A stretch of DNA of 64,000 nt from UBA7672 sp040398465 (GTDB taxonomy: Bacteria > Pseudomonadota > Alphaproteobacteria > Caulobacterales > Hyphomonadaceae): assembly GCA_040398465.1 (NCBI GenBank), contig JBBAUA010000005.1, positions 1-64,000 on the forward strand. Reading direction: 5' to 3'. The notes below the pieces were generated by a model, which was not told where the DNA came from, made no database searches, and saw nothing but the letters and a program-made list of their open reading frames with translations. This document shows, piece by piece, positions 9,597 through 16,502 of this stretch. Within the stretch, counting starts at the first letter, position 1. Each line of letters starts with the position of its first letter. A program made the position numbers and the translations under genes.

Positions 9597-10237
9597 CGCG
9601 GAAGCGGCTGGGCATTCTCATCTCAGGCCGCGGCTCGAACATGGAGGCGCTGCTCGAGGCTGCGCTTGATCCGGCGTGGCCGTGCGAGCCGGTGCTTGTG
9701 CTCTCCAATCGCCCCGATGCCGGCGGGCTCGACAAGGCGCGCAGCTATGGCGTGCCTACCGCCGCCATCGACCACAGGACCTACGGCAAGGACCGCGAGG
9801 CTTTCGAGCGGGCTGTAGATGCCGAGCTGCGCAATGCGGGAGTCGAACTCGTCGCCCTCGCCGGCTTCATGCGCGTGCTCACGCCGTGGTTCGTGAACGC
9901 ATGGGCCGGGCGGCTGATCAACATCCACCCGTCGCTCCTGCCGCTCTATCCGGGCGTGGACACGCACCAGCGCTGCCTCGACGCAGGCGACGCCGTGCAT
10001 GGTTGCACGGTGCATCAGGTTACGGCCGGCGTGGATGAGGGCCCCGTCATTGGCTCAGCCGAGATCGATGTGATGCCGGGCGATACGCCGGAGACGCTCG
10101 CCGCGCGCGTCCTCAAGGCCGAGCACCTGCTCTACCCGCGCTGCCTCGCGGCAGTTGCGCGAAAGGGCGGGACGCGGGCGCGCGAAGATGTCGTGACGGA
10201 TGGCGTGACAGTGCGCCTCTACGCGCCGCGAGCCTAG
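9593..10237 (+). CDS. purN: Phosphoribosylglycinamide formyltransferase
   Basis: 214 residues. GAR transformylase, moving a formyl group from 10-formyl-tetrahydrofolate to GAR in purine synthesis. The N-terminal phosphate loop LISGRGSNMEALLEA is present, and the catalytic region reads INIHPSLLPLYPGVDTHQ with the conserved Asn and His. The folate-loop aspartate lies in VTAGVDEGPVI. The start is GTG at 9593, overlapping the purM stop by 4 bases; a longer open frame upstream is just the other frame of purM. The gene ends with a 4-base tail-to-tail overlap with the PilZ gene. Confidence 0.96.
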   Translation: MTRKRLGILISGRGSNMEALLEAALDPAWPCEPVLVLSNRPDAGGLDKARSYGVPTAAIDHRTYGKDREAFERAVDAELRNAGVELVALAGFMRVLTPWFVNAWAGRLINIHPSLLPLYPGVDTHQRCLDAGDAVHGCTVHQVTAGVDEGPVIGSAEIDVMPGDTPETLAARVLKAEHLLYPRCLAAVARKGGTRAREDVVTDGVTVRLYAPRA

Positions 10238-10584
10238 GCTTTCGCCGCGCCCACAAACTGAAGCCCGGCCATGCCCCATGTCTGCCATGTGACGTAAGCC
10301 CAGCGGCTCGTGCCCTGCGCGGTCAGGCTGACGCGGTCCGGCAGGTAGGTGCTGCGGACGAACTCGATCCGGGCGCCGGTGTCGCTGATGTTCTTCACGA
10401 CTACTTCAATACGCTCGCCGGTCTGGAAGCTGATTGTCGCGGGACGCCACGCATCGGCACGGATTGCCCGCTTGCCAAACTTCTGGTTGGCCGGGCGGAC
10501 CGGTGCGTAGGCCTGCGTCTCAGCAATGCGCTGCACGCGCGCTGATAGCGCTGCGGAGAGAGGTGACTGCTTCCTGCCCAGCAT
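10234..10584 (-). CDS. PilZ domain protein
   Basis: 116 residues, one PilZ beta-barrel. The NxSxxG motif is visible as NISDTGARIEF. The arginine patch before it is not a clean RxxxR (KRAIRADAWRPA), so cyclic-di-GMP binding is not assured. PilZ proteins usually act as c-di-GMP receptors controlling motility, envelope or exopolysaccharide functions. The start at 10584 is preferred because TGGAG lies 6 bases upstream; an in-frame ATG at 10617 would add 11 residues. A single-gene unit, convergent with purN. Confidence 0.75.
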   Translation of the reverse strand: MLGRKQSPLSAALSARVQRIAETQAYAPVRPANQKFGKRAIRADAWRPATISFQTGERIEVVVKNISDTGARIEFVRSTYLPDRVSLTAQGTSRWAYVTWQTWGMAGLQFVGAAKA

Positions 10585-10790
10585 TGCCGACTCCAGAGTC
10601 GTGTCTTGTTGGATCACTAGGCAAGCCGCATGCCGGTCGCCAGCGGGCGCGGCGGCCCCTTAACAGTCACCTGCGTCAGACTGCCATCAGCCTAGTCGCC
10701 GTTTTCGGCCAGAACGCATGCCGCGCCCATCAGCAAGTGCCAAACCGCTCCAACGGTCCCGCTCCGTTAAGCATGTCCTTCCCCGGCCAT

Positions 10791-10816
10791 TCTGGACGGG
10801 CGTACTCTGGACGGGC
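10791..10816. repeat. Tandem 11-bp direct repeat upstream of hemF
   Basis: TCTGGACGGGC occurs at 10791-10801 and again at 10806-10816, a period of 15 bases, ending 26 bases before the hemF start. It lies within the 258-base space between the PilZ and hemF starts, which otherwise holds no gene I can support. It may be a regulatory site or a chance duplication. Confidence 0.4.
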
Positions 10817-10842
10817 ATGGCAAGTCGCGGCTAGCTACGGCC

Positions 10843-11739
10843 ATGACACACGCTGCTGAAACCTCCCTGATCGAAGCTCGCAAGGGCCGGGCTGTCGCCT
10901 GGTTCCAGCAACTCCAGACCGAGATCATCGGCCGCTTCGAGGCGCTCGAGGACGCCGCTGGCCCGCCGCTCTACAAGGGCGCAGCTGGCCGGTTCGAAAA
11001 GACACCGTGGAAACGCGGCGACGGCTCCAAGGATCTCGGCGGCGGCACCATGGCGATCATGAAGGGCCGGCTGTTCGAGAAGGTCGGCGTGCATGTCAGC
11101 TGCGTCTATGGCGAGTTCGCGCCGGAGTTCGCAAAGACCATCCCCGGGTCGGAGGCCTCGGGCGGAAAGTTCTGGGCGGCCGGCATCTCGCTGATCGCCC
11201 ATCTGGTCAATCCGCGCGTGCCGGCCGTGCACATGAACACGCGCATGCTGGTCACGTCGGAAAGCTGGTTCGGCGGCGGGGCGGACCTGACGCCCCTGCT
11301 GGAATACCAGCGCACGCAGGACTATCCCGACACCATCCAGTTCCACGCCGCCATGCAGGCCGCCTGCGACGCGCATCCGCCAGTCGACTACGCCGCGATG
11401 AAGAAGCACTGCGAGGAATACTTCTACCTGCCCCATCGCGACGAACCGCGCGGCATCGGCGGCATCTTCTACGACCGCTACAATTCCGGCGACTGGGAGA
11501 AGGACTTCGCCTTCACGCAGGATGTCGGCCGCGAGTTCGCGAAGGTCTATCCCGAGATCGTCCGCAAGCGGATGGCCGAAAGCTGGTCGCCCGCAGAGCG
11601 TGAAGAACAGTTGATCCGCCGCGGCCGCTATGTCGAGTTCAACCTGCTGTACGATCGCGGCACGACATTCGGCCTGAAAACCGGCGGCAATGTCGCAAGC
11701 ATCCTGTCGTCGATGCCGCCCGTGGTGAAGTGGCCGTAG
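10843..11739 (+). CDS. hemF: Oxygen-dependent coproporphyrinogen III oxidase
   Basis: 298 residues, the usual length for HemF. It oxidatively decarboxylates coproporphyrinogen III to protoporphyrinogen IX in haem synthesis and needs O2. Hallmark stretches: SSCWFGGGADLTP-type segment (here ESWFGGGADLTPLLEY), FYLPHRDEPRGIGGIFYDRY, and near the C-terminus RYVEFNLLYDRGTTFGLKTGG. No signal peptide; cytosolic. It appears to be a single-gene unit, with the convergent CCA-transferase gene starting its 3' end 26 bases after the stop. The presence of the aerobic enzyme suggests an oxygen-using organism. Confidence 0.97.
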   Translation: MTHAAETSLIEARKGRAVAWFQQLQTEIIGRFEALEDAAGPPLYKGAAGRFEKTPWKRGDGSKDLGGGTMAIMKGRLFEKVGVHVSCVYGEFAPEFAKTIPGSEASGGKFWAAGISLIAHLVNPRVPAVHMNTRMLVTSESWFGGGADLTPLLEYQRTQDYPDTIQFHAAMQAACDAHPPVDYAAMKKHCEEYFYLPHRDEPRGIGGIFYDRYNSGDWEKDFAFTQDVGREFAKVYPEIVRKRMAESWSPAEREEQLIRRGRYVEFNLLYDRGTTFGLKTGGNVASILSSMPPVVKWP

Positions 11740-11765
11740 GACGGCCCGGCAATCCAGCTCCGCGA

Positions 11766-12962
11766 TCAGACAAGGCGAAGCAACTCCTCCCGTCCCAACG
11801 AGAAATCACTCGAAATCCAGGCTTCTTCGGCTGATTTCAGCGCCTTCCCAACCATCGGTCCGGTAACCAGGCCTGCCGCAAGAAGATCGGCGCCGGTCAG
11901 AGGCATTGTGGGCGGCGACCAGCTGTCTGCGGCTGACAGCACCGTCCGCCAGTGCGCCGCGGCAGAGCCAGCGAGCGCCAGCGCTGCGCGATCCTTCACA
12001 ACCTGCACGCCAGACCTGTAGATCGCCGCCCTTATCTGCGCTGGCGTCGCGCCTTCCAGAGCACTCTGGTCGCCAGCCGCGCGATTGAGCCGGTAGCGCT
12101 CGTCGTTCGACAGCTTCAGCCGATTGCAAACCGCGCGCACGGCGGCTTCATCCTTCCAGAACAGCGCCAGCATGCGCTGCATCGGATCGGCTGCGATATC
12201 GCCATTGCGCGTCAGCGTGACGAGCCTGTCGAGCAGCTCCAGCCCCTTCGACTCCGGGAACAGCTGCGCCATCACGCCGCTCGCTTCCATCGCTCTCATC
12301 GACGGCATAGGCTGCGGCGCAGCCAGCAGCTTCTTCGTCTCCATCCAGATCCGCTCAGCTGAAATGCTGTCGAGCCCTGCGCGCAGCCGGCCGCACGCCT
12401 CCAGCCCCGCCGCATCCGGCGTCTCGCGCGCATACCAGGCCTGAAAGCGGAAGAATCGCAGGATACGGAGATAGTCCTCGCGAATGCGCGTGTCGGGATC
12501 GCCGACAAAAACGATCCGGCGCGCGGCCACATCATCGAGGCCGCCGCCTGTCGGATCATGCACCACTCCATCGCGATCGACGTAGAGCGCATTCATCCGG
12601 AAGTCGCGGCGCTGCGCGTCCTCCGTCCAGTCTGTCGTGAACGCCACCACCGCACGCCGCCCGTCCGTCTCCACGTCGCGGCGCAGCGTCGTCACCTCGA
12701 ACGGCTTGTGATCAGCCACCAACGTCAGCGTGCCGTGCTCGATGCCGGTCGGGTGTACCGCGATGCCAGCCGCGCGCATCACCTGCTCCACCCTGTCAGG
12801 CGTCAGCTGCGTCGCGATGTCGATGTCGGCAACCGGCTCGCCCAGCAGAGCGTTGCGCACGCACCCGCCGACGAAGCGCGCGCTACCCGGCTGCGCCGCT
12901 TCCAGCGCATCCATGACCCGCTGCGCGGCGATCATCCAGGGCTGGGGCGCCAGCCGGTGCAT
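11766..12962 (-). CDS. CCA tRNA nucleotidyltransferase (class II poly(A) polymerase/CCA-adding family)
   Basis: 398 residues. Adds or repairs the 3' CCA end of tRNA. The nucleotidyltransferase head motif is RFVGGCVRNALLGEPVADIDIAT (GG, then the metal-binding DxD), followed by RRDFRMNALYVD (RRDF motif) and a helical body. There is no C-terminal HD phosphohydrolase domain, so the protein is of the short alphaproteobacterial type. It is the last gene of a four-gene minus-strand block (DUF1285, Nudix, DUF6111, this gene) separated by only 3-11 bases, a common alphaproteobacterial arrangement. A poly(A) polymerase role cannot be excluded from motifs alone. Confidence 0.92.
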   Translation of the reverse strand: MHRLAPQPWMIAAQRVMDALEAAQPGSARFVGGCVRNALLGEPVADIDIATQLTPDRVEQVMRAAGIAVHPTGIEHGTLTLVADHKPFEVTTLRRDVETDGRRAVVAFTTDWTEDAQRRDFRMNALYVDRDGVVHDPTGGGLDDVAARRIVFVGDPDTRIREDYLRILRFFRFQAWYARETPDAAGLEACGRLRAGLDSISAERIWMETKKLLAAPQPMPSMRAMEASGVMAQLFPESKGLELLDRLVTLTRNGDIAADPMQRMLALFWKDEAAVRAVCNRLKLSNDERYRLNRAAGDQSALEGATPAQIRAAIYRSGVQVVKDRAALALAGSAAAHWRTVLSAADSWSPPTMPLTGADLLAAGLVTGPMVGKALKSAEEAWISSDFSLGREELLRLV

Positions 12963-12965
12963 GGC

Positions 12966-13310
12966 TCAATTGCCCGTATCGCGCGGGGCGACGGGCGCCT
13001 GCGATGGCGTGATGGTGGTGGTATTCTCGCCGCCTGGCAGGGGCGCCTGCGCGCAGTCGACTTCCTTGGGCGGAACGATGCGGCCCTCGGCGTCATAGCG
13101 CACGGGGTCGTAGCACTTCTCCGTCTCGCGCGGCTGGAAGATAGCCGGGAGGACCAGACCGAGCACCGCAATCACCCCGCCGATGATCACCAGCCGGGTC
13201 AACGGCCAGCGATCCCGTACGCGCAGGTCGCGCGAGGCGGCCCGATAGACGAGGAACACCGCGAACGGGATCAGGAAGAGCAGGATTTCGATCAGGATAC
13301 GCTGTGTCAT
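12966..13310 (-). CDS. Small membrane protein, DUF6111-like
   Basis: 114 residues with two predicted membrane helices (about 6-24 and 38-58), then a short soluble tail containing KCYDPVRYDAEGRIVPP. I match it from memory to DUF6111, a family found between the Nudix and CCA-transferase genes in many alphaproteobacteria. Function unknown. It lies 3 bases upstream of the CCA-transferase gene and 11 bases downstream of the Nudix gene, so it is surely co-transcribed. Position and small size are the main reasons to call it real. Confidence 0.75.
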   Translation of the reverse strand: MTQRILIEILLFLIPFAVFLVYRAASRDLRVRDRWPLTRLVIIGGVIAVLGLVLPAIFQPRETEKCYDPVRYDAEGRIVPPKEVDCAQAPLPGGENTTTITPSQAPVAPRDTGN

Positions 13311-13321
13311 GCTTGTCCGGG

Positions 13322-13948
13322 TCAGGCCCCATAGAGGCGGTCATGGAGGGATTTCAGAATGCCAGCCGTGGCCCCCCATATATAGCGCCCGTTGTGCGGC
13401 ATGGCGTAATAGGCGCGCAAGACCCCCTTGTACTCCTTCTCATGGCGCTCGTGGTTCCCCGCATCCATCAGGAAGCTGAGCGGCGTCTCGAACACGTCCG
13501 CAACTTCGCGCGCATGGGGAACCGGCACGAATTCCGGCGGCAGCAGCCCGACGAACGGTGCGATCGCGAACCCACTCCCCGTCAGATAGGTGTCGCCTTG
13601 TCCCAGCAACCTCACCGAAGCCTGATCGACCCCGACCTCCTCGTGCGCCTCGCGCAGGGCCGCCTGCAGCGGCGTCTCGCCCGGCTCGACCCTGCCGCCC
13701 GGAAACGCCACCTGCCCCGCATGGCTCGCCATCGTCTCGGGCCGAAGCGTCAGCAGCACGCTGAAATCCTCGCCCCGGTCGATCAGCCCGATCAGGACCG
13801 CCGCGCGCCGATAGACGCCGCCCGGAGGCGCGCGCCAGTCCGGATTGAGGTCGTAGTCAGTCCGCACCGGCTCGTCGAAGGTGGCTTCCGTCGATTCCAG
13901 GCGATGGGCGGCCCGAGCCAGAAAGTCCTCTTTTGATGTGAAGGACAT
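13322..13948 (-). CDS. Nudix hydrolase, CoA pyrophosphatase type
   Basis: 208 residues. The segment LLTLRPETMASHAGQVAFPGG is the UPF0035/CoA pyrophosphatase signature, and it runs into a complete Nudix box, GGRVEPGETPLQAALREAHEEVG, with the catalytic REx2EE glutamates. Family members cleave CoA or acyl-CoA into phosphopantetheine and 3',5'-ADP. Cytosolic. It sits between the DUF1285 and DUF6111 genes with gaps of 3 and 11 bases. The substrate is inferred from the family signature. Confidence 0.9.
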   Translation of the reverse strand: MSFTSKEDFLARAAHRLESTEATFDEPVRTDYDLNPDWRAPPGGVYRRAAVLIGLIDRGEDFSVLLTLRPETMASHAGQVAFPGGRVEPGETPLQAALREAHEEVGVDQASVRLLGQGDTYLTGSGFAIAPFVGLLPPEFVPVPHAREVADVFETPLSFLMDAGNHERHEKEYKGVLRAYYAMPHNGRYIWGATAGILKSLHDRLYGA

Positions 13949-13951
13949 GAC

Positions 13952-14551
13952 CTAAGCCGTCCGGCCGACCGCAAACCGCAGCCCCGACGACGCCACGCTC
14001 ATCGTGGCCGCCCCTGGATCCTGCTCGGCCCAGCTGACCAGCTCGTACCAGGCCGTCCGCGCCAGACGGGCCTCGAGCCCGCCGCGAACCCTGACATAGG
14101 TCGACGGCTCGCCGGTTGCCGCATCCGTCTCGACACGCAGCGGATGGTCGCCGTCAACCGCCACGACATCGCCCACATTGGTGGTGACCAGTATCACCTG
14201 ATGTCCGTCCGACTCATGCCGGTCCACGCGAACACCGAGAAACGGGGAGTCCTCAACCCTCACCACCACTTTTTCGTGAGGGGTAACCAGATAATGCCCA
14301 TCCGGGTCGCGCCGCAGGATCGTCGAGAACAGCCGAACGAGCTTTTCCCGGCTGAACCGCACGCCATCCTGCCACCAGGAGCCGTCACGGCGGATTTCCA
14401 GCCCGATGTCCCCGCAATGGGCGGGGTCCCACAAATGCACCGGCGGCATGGAACGGGGCTTTTCCAAACCCGCTTCCACCTGCAAGGTGGAAACCAGCTC
14501 CGCAAGCGACCCGGGCATATCCTGGGCATTCGGGGTAATCGCGTTCGACAT
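13952..14551 (-). CDS. DUF1285 domain protein
   Basis: 199 residues, soluble. The core CGDIGLEIRRDGSWWQDGVRFSREKLVRLF is characteristic of DUF1285, an alpha/gammaproteobacterial family of unknown function. It is the first gene of the minus-strand block with Nudix, DUF6111 and CCA-transferase, and is divergent from the MoxR operon with only 38 bases between starts, so both promoters must overlap. Genome context places it near RNA maturation and cofactor housekeeping, but no activity can be inferred. Confidence 0.85.
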   Translation of the reverse strand: MSNAITPNAQDMPGSLAELVSTLQVEAGLEKPRSMPPVHLWDPAHCGDIGLEIRRDGSWWQDGVRFSREKLVRLFSTILRRDPDGHYLVTPHEKVVVRVEDSPFLGVRVDRHESDGHQVILVTTNVGDVVAVDGDHPLRVETDAATGEPSTYVRVRGGLEARLARTAWYELVSWAEQDPGAATMSVASSGLRFAVGRTA

Positions 14552-14589
14552 GGGCGGCTCGGCTCCGGGCTGACCTCACAGATAGGTAA

Positions 14590-15606
14590 ATGCGCAGCAT
14601 GAGTGAAGCCGCTATCGCCAACGCTCCCACCCAGGACATCGTCAAGGAAGCTGACGCCGCTGTGCAGCTGCTGGGCCAGGTCCGCGCCGAGATCGGCAAG
14701 GTCGTGTTCGGACAGGAGCGGGTCGTCGAGCTTGTGCTCGCCACTATCCTGGCCGGCGGCCACGCCCTGCTGATCGGCGCTCCGGGCCTCGCCAAGACCA
14801 AGCTGGTGGAAACCACCGCCCGCGCCCTCGGCCTCGATTGGGGCCGCGTCCAGTTCACGCCCGACCTGATGCCCTCCGACATCCTCGGCTCGGAAATCCT
14901 CGACGAAAGCGGCGGCGGCGGCCGGGCCTTCCGGTTCGTAAAAGGCCCGATCTTCACCAGCCTGCTGATGGCCGACGAGATCAACCGCGCCTCGCCCCGC
15001 ACCCAGTCCGCCCTCCTGCAGGCCATGCAGGAGCGCCACGTCACCGTCGCCGGCGCGAGCTACGACCTGCCCAAGCCCTTCCACGTCCTCGCCACCCAGA
15101 ACCCGATCGAGCAGGAAGGCACCTACCCGCTGCCCGAAGCGCAGCTGGATCGCTTCCTGCTCAAGGTCGACGTCGACTATCCGGACGCCGAAACGGAACG
15201 CCGCATCCTCGTCGAGACCACCGGCATGGGCGACGCCGTCGTCCGCCCAATCCTCGACGCCGAAAAGCTGATCGCGCTCCAGTCGCTCGTCCGCCGCATG
15301 CCGGTGCCTGAAACCGTGCTGGAGTCGATCCTCCGCCTGATCCGCTCGGCGCGTCCCGAGCAGACCGATCATCCGCAGGTCAAGAAGCGCGTCGACTGGG
15401 GGCCGTCGCCCCGCGCTGGCCAGGCCCTCATGCTCGCTGCACGCTCGCGCGCGCTGCTGCGCGGCCGCCTTGCGCCGTCGCTCGACGATATCGAGGCGCT
15501 CGCCGAACCCGCGCTCGGCCATCGCATGGCGCTGGCCTACGATCCGACCGGCCAGGGGGGCACGCTGTCGGCGCTGATCCAGGAACTCGCCGCGAAAGCC
15601 GCCTAA
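14590..15606 (+). CDS. MoxR-family AAA+ ATPase
   Basis: 338 residues. Walker A is GAPGLAKTKLVE (about 58-70, with Ala in place of the central Gly, normal for MoxR) and Walker B is LLMADEINRA. The MoxR loop ATQNPIEQEGTYPLPEAQLDRF follows. MoxR ATPases work as chaperone-like partners of VWA proteins. This is the first gene of a four-gene operon with DUF58, BatA/DUF4159 and a VWA-like membrane protein. A second ATG at 14599 is in frame and could be the start. Confidence 0.93.
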   Translation: MRSMSEAAIANAPTQDIVKEADAAVQLLGQVRAEIGKVVFGQERVVELVLATILAGGHALLIGAPGLAKTKLVETTARALGLDWGRVQFTPDLMPSDILGSEILDESGGGGRAFRFVKGPIFTSLLMADEINRASPRTQSALLQAMQERHVTVAGASYDLPKPFHVLATQNPIEQEGTYPLPEAQLDRFLLKVDVDYPDAETERRILVETTGMGDAVVRPILDAEKLIALQSLVRRMPVPETVLESILRLIRSARPEQTDHPQVKKRVDWGPSPRAGQALMLAARSRALLRGRLAPSLDDIEALAEPALGHRMALAYDPTGQGGTLSALIQELAAKAA

Positions 15607-15626
15607 CGCCGTCAGGACCTCCCCAC

Positions 15627-16502
15627 TTGCCCCAGGCGCCACTCTCGCAACTAAAGGCCGAAGCCGCAGCACTCGCAGGCGACCTCGGCACCCTGACGAC
15701 GCGCGCCCGCGCGGCGAGCGCCGCGCATCTCGGCTCTGCCGGGCGGCGCAAGGCCGGCATGGGCGAGAACTTCTGGCAGTATCGCCGCCACACCACCGAA
15801 GACAGCGTCGAGCGCGTCGACTGGCGCAGGTCCGCCCGCGAAGAAAACCTCTTCGTCCGCGAGACCGAACTCGAAACCGCGCGCACCTTCCTGTTCTGGT
15901 GCGACCCCAGCCCGGGCTTCCACTGGTCCAGCGCCGACAGCGCGCCGTTCAAGGCCGACCGCGCCCTGTTGCTCTGCATGTCGCTCGCCGGCGCCCTCTC
16001 GCGCTCAGGCGAACGTTGCGGCGCGCTGGGCGGCGGCCGCGGCGCAGTCTCCGGCGCCCGCGCGCCGTCGCGCGTCGGCGAAGACATCCGCAACTTCAAG
16101 GCTGACCTGCCCTTCCCGAAACCGCCGCGCGACACCGCAGCGGCCGTCATCTGCAGCGACTTCTATTCGCCGCTCGACGACTGGCGCGCGCGCCTCTCGC
16201 CCATCGCCGCCAAGTGCCGTGACGGCGTGCTCCTTCAGGTGTGCGACCCGATCGAGGAAGCCTACCCCTTCAACGGGCGCGTGCGTTTCTTCCGCCCCGG
16301 ACAGGACCGTGAGCGGCTGATCGGCCGCGCCGAGTCCATCCGCGATGGTTATATGGAAAAGTTCGCCAAGCGCCGGCAGGATATGACCGACCTCGCCGCC
16401 GAACTTGGCTGGCGCTTCGTCTCGCACGTCACCAGCGAAGAAGCGCGCACGCCGCTTGGCAAGCTCGCCTACGGTTTCGAGCTGAGCGGGGTCGCCGCTT
16501 GA
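15627..16502 (+). CDS. DUF58 domain protein
   Basis: 291 residues. The core DUF58 motif is visible as VERVDWRRSAREENLFVRETE around residues 60-82. DUF58 proteins partner MoxR ATPases and VWA proteins in envelope-related complexes of poorly known purpose. The start is a TTG at 15627; no ATG exists near the conserved N-terminus, and GGAC lies about 10 bases upstream. Its stop overlaps the TTG start of the next gene by 4 bases (TTGA). There is no membrane segment at the N-terminus, unlike many DUF58 proteins. Confidence 0.88.
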   Translation: MPQAPLSQLKAEAAALAGDLGTLTTRARAASAAHLGSAGRRKAGMGENFWQYRRHTTEDSVERVDWRRSAREENLFVRETELETARTFLFWCDPSPGFHWSSADSAPFKADRALLLCMSLAGALSRSGERCGALGGGRGAVSGARAPSRVGEDIRNFKADLPFPKPPRDTAAAVICSDFYSPLDDWRARLSPIAAKCRDGVLLQVCDPIEEAYPFNGRVRFFRPGQDRERLIGRAESIRDGYMEKFAKRRQDMTDLAAELGWRFVSHVTSEEARTPLGKLAYGFELSGVAA

